Source: Catalinimonas alkaloidigena (GTDB taxonomy: Bacteria; Bacteroidota; Bacteroidia; Cytophagales; Cyclobacteriaceae). From it: a DNA stretch of 64,000 nt. The notes beneath the pieces are model-generated. The model did not search any database. It was not told the origin of the DNA and worked only from the letters and a program-made list of their open reading frames with translations. The position numbers and the translations under genes are program-made. Location of the stretch: contig NZ_JAQFIL010000001.1 in NCBI RefSeq assembly GCF_029504655.1, forward strand, positions 377,001-441,000, in the 5' to 3' direction. Below, piece by piece: positions 26,740 to 35,498 of this stretch. Each line of letters opens with the position of its first letter. The first letter of the stretch is position 1.

Positions 26740-27159
26740 TCAGCTTACCATTTGCAGTTTTGAGGCAGTCTCTTCTATCTCCCAATCCCCTTCTATCAGC
26801 CGATGGATGTAACAGCGATCTGCTTCTCCCAGCAACTCTTGCTTCTGCTCTTCAGTTAAATCACCTTCAATGGTGATCTCAACCTTTATACGAGGGAATA
26901 ATTGCTTGCCATCTCTCTTAACTTCCATTGCTAATTCAGCATCTACCTCACCAATTTCCCATTGCTTCTTCCTCGCAATATATCTAACTGTGGCTACTTT
27001 GCAGAAAGCCAGACTGGATAGTAAAAGCTCTGTAGGACTGAAGCCAAGGTCAGTTCCCTTTGAAATGACTGGCTCATCACCGATAATAGCATGTCTTCCA
27101 TTGGAAATTAAGGACTGAAATCCTTCCTCCATATTTGTTATTTTGATTTTCGTGGCCAT
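26740..27159 (-). CDS. OsmC/Ohr family peroxidase-like protein
   Basis: The 139-aa protein has both family cysteines, Cys53 (LAFCKVATVRY) and Cys116 (EADRCYIHRLIEG), which in OsmC/Ohr form the thiol-based peroxide-reducing site. DLGFSPTELLLSSLAFC is the usual lead-in to the first cysteine. It likely reduces organic hydroperoxides or related oxidants in the cytoplasm. It lies 45 nt downstream of the AhpD-like gene on the same strand and is followed by a strong terminator, so it closes that cluster. Confidence 0.9.
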   Translation of the reverse strand: MATKIKITNMEEGFQSLISNGRHAIIGDEPVISKGTDLGFSPTELLLSSLAFCKVATVRYIARKKQWEIGEVDAELAMEVKRDGKQLFPRIKVEITIEGDLTEEQKQELLGEADRCYIHRLIEGDWEIEETASKLQMVS

Positions 27160-27204
27160 GATTAACCTCTTTTTTGATGTTCAAAAATAGCAGAGATGAT
27201 ACTG

Positions 27205-27753
27205 TTACACATTTACTTCTTCCAGCACCGGAGCGGCAGGAAAATCAACAGCTACCTGTGTAGCCCCATGAATGAAGTTACTGATGATCTTGTCACCGAT
27301 GACCATGATTACATCTACAAGATTGGCTTTTGTGTAACCAGCTTCAAAAAGCTTCTCCAGAGCATGAGGGGCAGGCTTACTTCGGTTGAGCGTAATGTTT
27401 TTTACAAACGCAGCCAATGCATCAAGTTTGTTGTCAAACGAAGCTTTTCCTGAACGGATTTCCAGTATTTGCTCGCTGGTAAAGCCATTCATTTTACCTA
27501 TCGCTGTGTGCGCTGCTAAGCAGTACTCACATTCATTAACCTGACTTACTACCAAATTAATAACTTCCCTTTCTTTGGCTTTAAGGGTACTTTTCCTGTT
27601 TTGCAGGTTCAGGTAGTCACCTAGTGCAGTATCGTTATAAGCATAAGTGGCATACAAATTAGGAACAAAGCCTACTGTGTCTCTTAGCTTATCAAAAATC
27701 TGTTGGTTCGAAGGGTTTACTTCTTCTCTGGTTGGAACTTTGAAAGTTGTCAT
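27205..27753 (-). CDS. Carboxymuconolactone decarboxylase/AhpD-like protein
   Basis: The 182-aa protein has the AhpD-type redox motif Cys75-E-Y-Cys78 with His82 (VNECEYCLAAHTAIGKMNG). Family members act as alkylhydroperoxidase partners or peroxidases. The N-terminal 40 residues (QIFDKLRDTVGFVPNLYATYA) match the peroxidase-related subgroup. Its neighbours, an OsmC-type peroxidase downstream and an AraC regulator upstream, point to oxidative or electrophile defence. No secretion signal is present. Confidence 0.88.
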   Translation of the reverse strand: MTTFKVPTREEVNPSNQQIFDKLRDTVGFVPNLYATYAYNDTALGDYLNLQNRKSTLKAKEREVINLVVSQVNECEYCLAAHTAIGKMNGFTSEQILEIRSGKASFDNKLDALAAFVKNITLNRSKPAPHALEKLFEAGYTKANLVDVIMVIGDKIISNFIHGATQVAVDFPAAPVLEEVNV

Positions 27754-27834
27754 TTTTACATTTGTTTTTGTGTGCTGCTACTTTATACGACCATTTACTA
27801 GCTCCTGCAGAGTCTATTTTTCCCTTATGTATGT

Positions 27835-28686
27835 TCAAACTTCCTTTTCTTTCAATTTATTCCGGTATTGCTGAGGAGTTTGTTTAGTTATTCTCTTAAA
27901 AAGCTTATGAAAAGAGGCTACTTCTTTGTAGCCGAGTTCGTAAGCAATCTGTTTGAATGGCTTATCAGTATACAAAAGCAAGCGTTTGGCTTCGAGTATG
28001 ATTCGGTGATGAATAATTTCCAAAGGTGTCTGTTGATGAAATTGGGCAAAAAGATTGGATAAGGTTTTGGGAGATTTGAACAATAAATCAGCATAGTCAC
28101 TTACCTGATGCTTCTCCCGGAAATGCATGTCTACCAACACATTGAATTTACGAATGATATCTATCTGCTTATTGTCGGTTTTTTTATGTAGCAATTGAGC
28201 TTTGGCCAGGCGGGTAGTTTTGATGATAAGCCTCTTTAGCAGCATCCGCAACATCTCTCCCTGTATGTTATCCTTAGTCTGAAATTCTTCCAGAAATACC
28301 TGATACAACAGATTGAAAGAGTAATTCTGCTGCTCATCCAGACTGATCAGGGGAGTTTGCTGGGCGCCAAAAAAAAGTATGCCATTACAGGAAACTTCAT
28401 GGTCATGATCCTGTATACAATAAAACTCGCGATTGAAGGCAAAAGCAGTAAGTGGACCGGTATTTTTGTCAAAAGAGATATGTTGCAGGTAAGTGCAACT
28501 GCTAAGCTGACCGGGCTGGAGTGAGTGGGGTACAGCATCCAGGTATAGATGTATGGGTTCTGACGTTCTGTTCCAGAAAATATAGATCAGGTTCCTGTAA
28601 TACTGCATCTCTATTCTTTCTCTGGAAAAATCAGTGCTGATACAAAAAAAGGAGCCTAAGTCCTGCTTCTGATAAGTATATAGCAT
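27835..28686 (-). CDS. AraC family transcriptional regulator
   Basis: The C-terminal 100 residues hold the two AraC helix-turn-helix motifs (VSDYADLLFKSPKTLSNLFAQ and FKQIAYELGYKEVASFHKLF, ending ITKQTPQQYRNKL). The N-terminal 170 residues are an AraC-type ligand/beta domain (HLYLDAVPHSLQPGQLSS). It lies 81 nt upstream of the AhpD-like gene on the same strand, so it probably controls that cluster. The effector is unknown. Confidence 0.92.
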   Translation of the reverse strand: MLYTYQKQDLGSFFCISTDFSRERIEMQYYRNLIYIFWNRTSEPIHLYLDAVPHSLQPGQLSSCTYLQHISFDKNTGPLTAFAFNREFYCIQDHDHEVSCNGILFFGAQQTPLISLDEQQNYSFNLLYQVFLEEFQTKDNIQGEMLRMLLKRLIIKTTRLAKAQLLHKKTDNKQIDIIRKFNVLVDMHFREKHQVSDYADLLFKSPKTLSNLFAQFHQQTPLEIIHHRIILEAKRLLLYTDKPFKQIAYELGYKEVASFHKLFKRITKQTPQQYRNKLKEKEV

Positions 28687-28976
28687 GTGTTTATAGGATT
28701 GAACTATTATAGGAAGTAAGTTAATATTTTAACCTTACCCAACAGCCTTGCAAAAGATACGCAAGAGCAATGATAAAGATTAAATGAAGAGGAGGATTCA
28801 TAGACACATCACATTAGCTATAATAAGCTCAATGGCGTTTAGACATGCAGTAAGGGGGGGGCAGAAATAATAGCGTGTTTTGTTTCAGTATCTTTATTAT
28901 ATGTTTTGGGCGTAATGCTTTGTATCTCTTTTTTTATACCTATATTTTTTTAGCATGAATAACCCTTAATACGTTT

Positions 28977-29522
28977 ATGAAACTCTATTTTATTGCCTTC
29001 ATACCCCACGAAGCGCTCAAAGAAAATATCAGAGCATTGAAAGAGGAGATGAAAGAGAGGTTTAACGCTCAACATGCTTTGAAGTCTCCGGCCCATATAA
29101 CATTGCAAATGCCTTTTAAACGGAAAGAGGAAGAGGAAAGCAGGTTCATTCCCACCTTAGAAAAGTTTGCCGGCCAACAGTCAGGATTTTTATCAAGGCT
29201 CAATGGTTTCGGCCACTTTTCCACTCGGGTGATTTATATAAATGTGGAGCCCTCCCAAGCTATTTTGGATATTCATGCGCACCTGAACCAAGTGCTGGCA
29301 GAGCAGTTGGGTTTTCCTGAGGGTGAGATTAGAACCGAGTTTCATCCGCATATGACGATTGCTACGCGCGACCTCAGCAAATCAGCTTTTAAGGAAGCCT
29401 GGAAAGAGTTTCAGTATCGAGATTTTCAGGACAGCTTTATGGCAGAGAGTATCTTTCTGCTGAAGCATAACGGAAAGCACTGGGATATTTACCGGGAATT
29501 TTATTTCGCTAAGAGTGTGTGA
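28977..29522 (+). CDS. 2'-5' RNA ligase/phosphodiesterase superfamily protein (2H family)
   Basis: The 181-aa protein has the paired H-x-T/S motifs of the 2H superfamily: His40-Ile-Thr42 (SPAHITLQMPF) and His125-Met-Thr127 (FHPHMTIATRD). These two His/Thr pairs form the active site in 2'-5' RNA ligases and cyclic phosphodiesterases. Possible substrates include 2'-5' linked RNA or cyclic phosphates. It stands alone between AraC and an aminotransferase gene of opposite strand. Length and motif spacing are normal. Confidence 0.88.
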   Translation: MKLYFIAFIPHEALKENIRALKEEMKERFNAQHALKSPAHITLQMPFKRKEEEESRFIPTLEKFAGQQSGFLSRLNGFGHFSTRVIYINVEPSQAILDIHAHLNQVLAEQLGFPEGEIRTEFHPHMTIATRDLSKSAFKEAWKEFQYRDFQDSFMAESIFLLKHNGKHWDIYREFYFAKSV

Positions 29523-29546
29523 AAATTACGGCTATTACACCACCAG

Positions 29547-30833
29547 CTATACCTCTTCCAGCGCCTCTACAATTTTATCTATATCCGCCATAGTATTATA
29601 GATATGGGGAGATAGACGTAAGCCTCCGGTGGGGGCACAGGCGATGCCATGAACATCATATAGTTTTTGAAAAACTGCTGTCTGATCTTTGCCCGGCATA
29701 CTCAGAATAGTGACCCCTCCACTTAATTCAGCTGAGAGAGGCGTAACAAACTTAACAGCATGAATTTTCTCTTTTACCTGCGCTTTAAGGTAAGCGTTCA
29801 AAGCTTTGATTCTCGCTTCTATCTGAGGTTTTCCGATGGAGTGATGAAAATCAACAATAGAGCCAAGTGCTGACGCGGTAGTTTCATTTCTTTGCCCTAG
29901 GACACAAAGCTTTTCATCTACTGTATTGCTTTCAGGATTCCAGCCAGCCCCGATTACTGCCGGATAGACGTGTGTAAGCTTATCTTTTTTGACATAAAGG
30001 ATACCGTTTTCTAATGGTCCCATCAGCCATTTATGGGTACTGCTGGAGTAGAAGTCACAGCCCATCTCTTTGAGATCCAGATCCAGCGCGCCTAGTGATT
30101 GTGCTCCGTCTACCATGCTCAGGATGTTTTTTTCTCTGGCAAGCGCACATATTTCTTTTGCAGGTAAAGCAATGCCGGACGTATTGGAAATATGAGAAAA
30201 AGAGATAAGGCGGGTTTTGGGAGTAATAGCATCTGCAAAGGGCTGAATCAAATCATCAACAGAAGTTGGAGCGGTGGGCACACTTATCATTTTGACACTA
30301 AAGCCATAGCGTTTGGCCTGTTGTTCCCAGGCGATACCATTGGTAGGATGGTTTTGATCCCACAGCAACACTTCATCGCCCTTCTTAAGTGCTAGTCCGT
30401 GTACAATGATGTTGTTGCTTTCTGTGGTATTGCGGGTGATGCCCATTTCATCTTTGTCTACGCCTACAAAATCTGCCAGAGCTTTAAGGGCTTCTTCCCG
30501 TTCAGTGGAGAATACTGAGCGGTATTGGAAAGATACATCTTTCTCCAGCTTTTGCTGGGAGGTGAGTACCTGCTCAGTTACAAAATAGGGACTGGGGCAG
30601 AGGTTAGCGGCATTTACCATAATCAGCGCATCAGGAATGGTAAACTGCCTCTTGACCATCTCCCAATAACTTTCTTCATATTTATTTTCACGCCTTGACA
30701 ATAGTTCCAGAATCTCATGAGGCTTAGCTGAGCTCTCGGCTAGTGCCGGTAAGGTGAATGAAGCCAACGATCCTCTTAAGCACTGCTTTAGAAATCTTCT
30801 TTTAGATTCAGAATTATTTATTGAATTATGCAT
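29547..30833 (-). CDS. Class V aminotransferase-fold PLP enzyme (isopenicillin-N epimerase/cysteine desulfurase-like), exported?
   Basis: The catalytic lysine for PLP is Lys268 in SSSTHKWLMGP, with the cofactor Asp242 in SMVDGAQSLGA, both standard for class V. The first 35 residues (SKRRFLKQCLRGSLASFTLPALA) look like a twin-arginine-style or Sec signal, which is unusual for this family but recurrent in Bacteroidota. Its reaction is not known from sequence; relatives act as epimerases, desulfurases or C-S lyases. It is a single gene, convergent with the RNA ligase-like gene. Confidence 0.85.
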   Translation of the reverse strand: MHNSINNSESKRRFLKQCLRGSLASFTLPALAESSAKPHEILELLSRRENKYEESYWEMVKRQFTIPDALIMVNAANLCPSPYFVTEQVLTSQQKLEKDVSFQYRSVFSTEREEALKALADFVGVDKDEMGITRNTTESNNIIVHGLALKKGDEVLLWDQNHPTNGIAWEQQAKRYGFSVKMISVPTAPTSVDDLIQPFADAITPKTRLISFSHISNTSGIALPAKEICALAREKNILSMVDGAQSLGALDLDLKEMGCDFYSSSTHKWLMGPLENGILYVKKDKLTHVYPAVIGAGWNPESNTVDEKLCVLGQRNETTASALGSIVDFHHSIGKPQIEARIKALNAYLKAQVKEKIHAVKFVTPLSAELSGGVTILSMPGKDQTAVFQKLYDVHGIACAPTGGLRLSPHIYNTMADIDKIVEALEEV

Positions 30834-31114
30834 AATATGTAGTGTAAAAATTTAAATAAATGCCATTCTAAAGAATTTTAATTTTTAATAAAAGATATTC
30901 TCCTTCTTTATTCGCTTGATGGATCAGGTATGATAGCCTTTCCCCAAAAATTTAGATGAAGGATGCTTCTCTTGAAAGGAGTAAAAGTATATAGCACCAT
31001 GCACGGTTGATCAGCTTGAGGTAAGGTTTTCTATAAGTTTGAATAACTTTTCAGTGAGTATACTTGATAAAAGTTGAGAAAAAATCACTATCGTTGCTGA
31101 AAATAAAAATAAAC

Positions 31115-31690
31115 ATGACGATAAACACTCTAAAGTCCACGTTTCTATTACTGATAGTAATGCTTGTTGCAGCTTATCCTATTCATGCGCAAGAAAATGA
31201 AGATAAACCTGTCAGGGAAATAGGTATAGGGAGCAGTAACCTTAGCAGTAATTTCAGTTTTATCTACAAAAAGGAACTGGAGGAAAATAAATATAAAAGA
31301 TATGATGCTTTCTTTTCAATGGTTTATTTGGATAGAAGAAGCACTTCTAACTCATATTTGCTTAGTACATTAGTTACCGATATATCATTCACGCTTGGTA
31401 CTGAAAACAGGAAGTATATTAATGATAAATTTAAGTTTGTCCATGGGTTTTATTACGGAGGAGGTATCAAAATGTACTTTCAAGAAGGTAACACTGTGGT
31501 GGAGTTAATCCCTGAGTTTGGATATTTATTAGGTGTACAATATGATATCAATGATCAATTTTATATAGGTGCTACTACTTTTCCGGGTATAATCACTGAT
31601 ATTAGTTTAAATAGTGAAGATGTACATATATCAAAAGTAATGGTTGGGTTCACAACAATTGCTGAGTTAAGTTTACTTTACAGGTTTTAA
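31115..31690 (+). CDS. Hypothetical secreted protein, outer-membrane-barrel-like
   Basis: ATG at 31115 begins a clean signal peptide (STFLLLIVMLVAAYPIHAQ); an in-frame extension upstream is probably not translated. The mature 170 residues alternate polar and aromatic/hydrophobic residues (FYYGGGIKMYF, GYLLGVQYDINDQFYIGATTF) and end with an aromatic (LSLLYRF), as in small beta-barrel outer-membrane proteins. No family was recognised. It stands alone, followed by a terminator-like stem. Confidence 0.7.
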   Translation: MTINTLKSTFLLLIVMLVAAYPIHAQENEDKPVREIGIGSSNLSSNFSFIYKKELEENKYKRYDAFFSMVYLDRRSTSNSYLLSTLVTDISFTLGTENRKYINDKFKFVHGFYYGGGIKMYFQEGNTVVELIPEFGYLLGVQYDINDQFYIGATTFPGIITDISLNSEDVHISKVMVGFTTIAELSLLYRF

Positions 31691-31703
31691 GCCATAAAAA
31701 ACG

Positions 31704-31739
31704 AAAAAGGCTTGTTCATTTATTTGAGTAAGTCTTTTT
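31704..31739 (+). terminator. Terminator-like stem
   Basis: AAAAAGGCTTGTTCA pairs imperfectly with TTGAGTAAGTCTTTTT and ends in a five-T run. It lies 14 bp after the stop at 31690. Confidence 0.5.
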
Positions 31740-31766
31740 GTATATCATTATACCAGGCCTAATACT

Positions 31767-31911
31767 TTAGTTGTCATCTTCGTCAAAAGTATATGACCAC
31801 TTACCGTATTCAATCTTTTCTACCAGCTCATCATTATGCAGGTGCCAGATTTTGAGGGTGGCATCCTGAGTGTTTTAGACAGTAGACTACCCCATCCCCT
31901 TTAGTTTCCAT
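31767..31911 (-). pseudogene. Possible frameshifted remnant resembling a WD-repeat end
   Basis: On the minus strand a 35-codon open stretch (31874-31767) reads NTQDATLKIWHLHNDE and then an acidic tail ending at a TAA. An ATG at 31911 starts METKGDGVVYCLK in a different frame, which then stops. Joined, the pieces resemble the end of a WD40 repeat (DATLKIW). The match is short, so this is a weak call. Confidence 0.3.
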
Positions 31912-31965
31912 CCTTTTCTGCCTTTTACCCATATTGGTTATAAAAGTGAAAGATGATGCGGCTGC

Positions 31966-33366
31966 TTATATGTTGTCAAAGAGCTTATGTTGTTCCATGT
32001 AGTCAGGGACATGCACATTAGACCAGCCGAGCTTTTGCGTAAGTGTCTGTTGTAACGCTTGAGCACTTTCTATTTCTCCATGTACAATAAAGGTCCTTTT
32101 GGGAGCTTCTTGCAGCGTACTTACCCACTTGAGTAATTCGTTTTTATCAGCATGGGCTGATAGCCCGTCAATCTTGCGTACCTGCATTTTGAGCGGAACT
32201 TCCTGCCCAAACATTCTGATGGTTTCTTTTTGTTCCAAAATATCACGGCCTCGTGTGCCTTTTGCCTGGAAGCCGACAAACAGGATTGTATCTTCTTCTC
32301 GGGGAAGGCGATGGTAAAGGTGGTGCAGAATGCGGCCTCCGGTACACATACCACTGGAAGATACGATGATAGCATTGCGACGTATTTCATTGATCCCTTT
32401 AGAAGCCTCAGCACTGCGGTAGTAATTAAAAAGCTCATAGTCAAATATAGATTCTTTAGATAAGTCTTCATCACGTAGTTTATGATAAGAAAAATGATGC
32501 TTGTATAGCTTTGTCATGCTGATGGCCATCGGACTATCCAGGTATACCGGTACCTTGGGAATTGTACCTGCTTCCATAAGTGTCTTGAGATAATACATGA
32601 CCATCTGGGTTCGTCCTAATGCAAAGGCGGGAATGAGCAGGCAACCGCCTCTTTCCAATGCCTCATTCACCACCTGGGCAAACTCTTCAGAAGGATCTTC
32701 AAATAAATTATCACGATCACCGTAGGTAGATTCGGTTACCAATACGTCAGCCTGTTTCATAGAAACCGGATCACGAAGTATCGGTTGGTGATAGCGTCCT
32801 AAGTCGCCGGAAAAAACGAGGGTTTTTTGCTGCCTTTCGGTCTGTACTGTCAGCTCCACCCAACCAGCTCCCAGTATGTGTCCGGCATTATGAAATTTTA
32901 TCCGAATGTCATCTCGCAGGTAAATATCTTCGTCAAACTCATAGGGCTGAAATAACCGGAAAGTATTTTCTGCCTCTTCTGTAGTGTACAATGGCTTGGG
33001 TGGATGGTGTTTAGAGTAGCCTTTCTTCTTCGCCCATTCAGCTTCTTCTTCCTGTAGCTTGGCAGAGTCAAGCAGCAGAATTTTTGCCAGATCAGCGGTA
33101 GCGGAAGTGCAGTATACGGGACCATCAAAGCCTTCTTTAACGAACTTGGGCAGGTAGCCAATATGGTCAATGTGGGCATGGGTGAGTACCAGGGCTTCCA
33201 CCTGAGAGACATCCATGGGGAAGGGATCCCAGTTGCGTAGCCGTAGTTCTTTGAGCCCCTGGAAAAGACCACAATCAATAAGTACCTGAAAATCATCAAA
33301 ATGAAGCAGATGCTTGGAGCCGGTGACTGATTGGGCTGCGCCTAAAAAGTGAATGGAAATATTCAT
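31966..33366 (-). CDS. Beta-CASP metallo-beta-lactamase-fold ribonuclease (CPSF73-like)
   Basis: The 466-aa protein has the metal motif HAHIDHIG (His63, His65, Asp67, His68). It also has the beta-CASP signatures VTESTYGDRDN, FALGRTQMVMYYLK, SSGMCTGGRILHHL, and the late His in DGLSAHADK. These are typical of archaeal/bacterial CPSF73-like nucleases that cut RNA, or of DNA/RNA processing relatives. No KH domain is fused. It is cytoplasmic and monocistronic in context. Confidence 0.93.
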   Translation of the reverse strand: MNISIHFLGAAQSVTGSKHLLHFDDFQVLIDCGLFQGLKELRLRNWDPFPMDVSQVEALVLTHAHIDHIGYLPKFVKEGFDGPVYCTSATADLAKILLLDSAKLQEEEAEWAKKKGYSKHHPPKPLYTTEEAENTFRLFQPYEFDEDIYLRDDIRIKFHNAGHILGAGWVELTVQTERQQKTLVFSGDLGRYHQPILRDPVSMKQADVLVTESTYGDRDNLFEDPSEEFAQVVNEALERGGCLLIPAFALGRTQMVMYYLKTLMEAGTIPKVPVYLDSPMAISMTKLYKHHFSYHKLRDEDLSKESIFDYELFNYYRSAEASKGINEIRRNAIIVSSSGMCTGGRILHHLYHRLPREEDTILFVGFQAKGTRGRDILEQKETIRMFGQEVPLKMQVRKIDGLSAHADKNELLKWVSTLQEAPKRTFIVHGEIESAQALQQTLTQKLGWSNVHVPDYMEQHKLFDNI

Positions 33367-33480
33367 ATGAGTAGTTTTGGTAATAATCTACCAAAACTAC
33401 CGCTGCTAAAAAAGTAAAAGTCTAATTCATGGTTTTAGGCAATCACTTTGATTTTATTTAGAAAGGGAATCCAAACCAAC

Positions 33481-33837
33481 TTATACTTTTTGTTTCTCAT
33501 TAATGAACCGATCCTTCAGAAAAGTGCTTACCTCAGTTTCCAGCTTACGCCAGTCTGCATGAGGGTAATCAAAAGCGGAAAGTCCGGCACCAAAGAAAGT
33601 GTTTAACCAGATCATAAAGGCACTGAAAGGAGAAGCATAGGTGCCTTCAATCTGTATGATATTTTGTTTGCTATAAGAAATCTGCACCGCATGCAGGGGT
33701 GAACGGCTAAGGATAATACTTTTGTAGGGGCCAACGCCAAAAAAACGTATGTTATAATCTCTCCCCAAGCCTTCTTTTAAGACTCTTATTAGTGTTTCTT
33801 TTCTGGGTCGCTCTGATAATATCAATTGCTGCATCAT
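33481..33837 (-). CDS. Hypothetical protein, 118 aa
   Basis: No family was recognised. The protein begins MMQQLILSERPRKETLIRVLKEG, is predicted cytoplasmic, and has a mixed alpha/beta pattern with a hydrophobic patch (SAFMIWLNTFFGAGLSAF). It has a normal start. Its upstream region was interrupted by the IS element, whose left end lies about 50 bp before the start codon, so its original promoter may be lost or replaced. Before insertion, the 35100-35411 gene on the same strand would have lain only about 70 bp upstream. Confidence 0.6.
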   Translation of the reverse strand: MMQQLILSERPRKETLIRVLKEGLGRDYNIRFFGVGPYKSIILSRSPLHAVQISYSKQNIIQIEGTYASPFSAFMIWLNTFFGAGLSAFDYPHADWRKLETEVSTFLKDRFINEKQKV

Positions 33838-33878
33838 ATGGAGTTTTGGCTTAGAGTATCTTTTAAGATAAAGAAAAA

Positions 33879-33887
33879 CAGGGAGAT
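33879..33887. repeat. Target-site duplication, left copy
   Basis: CAGGGAGAT is repeated at 35074-35082, directly outside the two inverted repeats. A 9-bp duplication fits an IS4-family insertion. Confidence 0.9.
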
Positions 33888-33903
33888 TACTCTACCCGAT
33901 GAT
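33888..33903. repeat. Left terminal inverted repeat of the IS
   Basis: TACTCTACCCGATGAT; matches the reverse complement of 35058-35073 perfectly. It contains the last codon and TAG stop of the transposase on the minus strand. Confidence 0.92.
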
Positions 33904-34959
33904 ATTTATCAGTTGATAATCGCAGGCCCCAGTTCGCTCTACTCTTCGCAGAAATAGTTTAAGCAGCCTATCAAAGTCAGCTTGATGCTTGCCTTTTAAA
34001 TACTGCCGGAACCAATCTAACCCTCTGCGGAAAGTACTCTTGGCTGGATAGCCGTGCTTTTTGATCGCTACTTTTTGTGTTTTATCCAAGAACTCTCTGC
34101 CTAAGGACAGGCAAATAGCAAAAGCAATACACACTAAAGCAAATAGTTTTTTCCACTTGTCTAGACTTCGTAAATGTGAACCTTCCAATTTGAAACCGCG
34201 TCCTTTCAAACTTTGAAAGAAAACCTCTATGGTCCAGCGTTTGCGATATATGTGCGGAAGCTGCTTAGCAAAGTGAGTACCGATGACATACAACATTTCT
34301 CGGTTAGCCAGTCTTCTAATAGCTACATTAACTCTTACTCCATCCACAATAGCATTTTGAAAGTACCGTGTAGACTGGTGAGCCATTAATTCTTCGGCTT
34401 GGTAGGTTTCACCGTTACGCAAGGTGATAGTATGATGTTTAGGAACGCGGACACAGAAGGGAATTTCAGCCTTCTGAAGCCAAGTCAGCCACTGATGGCC
34501 GATAAATTCTCTATCCATAATGACTGAAGCGATGCGTGCTTTACCTAGCAGCCTTACACACTGCTTCAGTAGATCGATCCGATCTTGATAGTTGCTATTC
34601 CCACTTTTATTATCCAACATCTCAAAGTATAAAGGCAAGCCCACTTTACCTACACAAGCGGTGATACATAAAATATTAACCTGGCACTGGCCAAAATCCC
34701 ATTCCGTACGGTCAAGACTCAGACTCACTTCTCCGGGGGGTAGAAACCTAGATAGAAGGGCCGCTACTTGTTGATAATCAAGAAGAGCATCTTTGAAAAA
34801 AGCTTGGATGCGCCGTTCATTTGAAGTCTCTCGTACTTCATCATTCAGTTCCGTAGCTAACTCACAGAATTGCACAGTGCGCATTTTGATAACTGTTTTT
34901 ACAAACTGCCAGACAAATTTCTGTCGTGACAAATGGCGGACAACAGGAAAGGCATTCAA
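33892..34959 (-). CDS. IS4-family transposase
   Basis: The 355-aa protein has the DDE triad at Asp83 (SLSLDRTEWDFG), Asp149 (SVIMDREFIG) and Glu245. The last lies in the IS4 signature Y-2-R-3-E-6-K: Tyr238, Arg241, Glu245 and Lys252 in YRKRWTIEVFFQSLKG. Helical N- and C-terminal parts flank the catalytic core. The frame is uninterrupted and ends in the left inverted repeat. It likely still mobilises the element by cut-and-paste. Confidence 0.95.
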   Translation of the reverse strand: MNAFPVVRHLSRQKFVWQFVKTVIKMRTVQFCELATELNDEVRETSNERRIQAFFKDALLDYQQVAALLSRFLPPGEVSLSLDRTEWDFGQCQVNILCITACVGKVGLPLYFEMLDNKSGNSNYQDRIDLLKQCVRLLGKARIASVIMDREFIGHQWLTWLQKAEIPFCVRVPKHHTITLRNGETYQAEELMAHQSTRYFQNAIVDGVRVNVAIRRLANREMLYVIGTHFAKQLPHIYRKRWTIEVFFQSLKGRGFKLEGSHLRSLDKWKKLFALVCIAFAICLSLGREFLDKTQKVAIKKHGYPAKSTFRRGLDWFRQYLKGKHQADFDRLLKLFLRRVERTGACDYQLINIIG

Positions 34960-35057
34960 AGTTTTTTTATCTTTGATTCTAATAAATATTTCATGGTAAA
35001 GCTGAGTTTAGAGTGTATGGTAACCTCAAAATTCAGCTTTTCTTTTTCTTACTCAAA

Positions 35058-35073
35058 ATCATCGGGTAGAGTA
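35058..35073. repeat. Right terminal inverted repeat of the IS
   Basis: ATCATCGGGTAGAGTA is the exact reverse complement of the left end. Confidence 0.92.
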
Positions 35074-35082
35074 CAGGGAGAT
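35074..35082. repeat. Target-site duplication, right copy
   Basis: CAGGGAGAT, identical to 33879-33887. Confidence 0.9.
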
Positions 35083-35099
35083 AATAATGACGTTTTCCG

Positions 35100-35411
35100 T
35101 TATAGCTTATGCCCCTGAATCAAGCACAACTCTCTGATAGACTGTTCTTTCAAATGCAATAATTGCTTGCGCGTTTTATCCAGTTTGAAGCTTTCAAAGT
35201 CTGCCTCAGAAAAAAAAGATACCAAATGAATTTCGTATGGCTTTTCAATAGTAGCATCAATAACAGTATCCTGAGTAGGTCTAAGCCTGAGAAGAAGCTC
35301 CCCTTTATGTTTGCGGATAATGGGTATGGCGACATCTTCAAAAGCATGGAAAACATCTTCCTGCCCTTCTTTGAGGTAGATAAACTGGGTGAAGTAAATC
35401 ATGTTGAGCAA
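35100..35411 (-). CDS. DUF1330-like small protein (dimeric alpha/beta-barrel fold)
   Basis: The 103-aa protein (or 100 aa from ATG 35402) reads MIYFTQFIYLKEGQEDVFHAF and then VSFFSEADFESFKLDKTRKQ. This is the pattern of ferredoxin-like DUF1330/antibiotic-biosynthesis monooxygenase-type folds. No catalytic residue is apparent. It is divergent from the Uma2 pseudogene. Confidence 0.65.
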   Translation of the reverse strand: MLNMIYFTQFIYLKEGQEDVFHAFEDVAIPIIRKHKGELLLRLRPTQDTVIDATIEKPYEIHLVSFFSEADFESFKLDKTRKQLLHLKEQSIRELCLIQGHKL

Positions 35412-35498
35412 AAAAAAGAGAAATTAAACAGACTTGTTTTACAAGCTTCACCATTTAAGCTAAATTAAGAAAAGTGAAGCTTGATAACTGAATCAGAT

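Larger units (their letters stand above)
33888..35073 (-). mobile_element. IS4-family insertion sequence, 1186 bp, intact
   Basis: One transposase gene fills the element. Perfect 16-bp terminal inverted repeats (TACTCTACCCGATGAT at 33888-33903, reverse complement at 35058-35073) bound it; allowing one mismatch the match extends to about 19 of 20. A 9-bp target duplication CAGGGAGAT flanks both ends. Intact ends, duplication and open frame suggest a recent insertion. The transposase stop codon lies inside the left inverted repeat. It entered the gap between two same-strand hypothetical genes. Confidence 0.93.
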
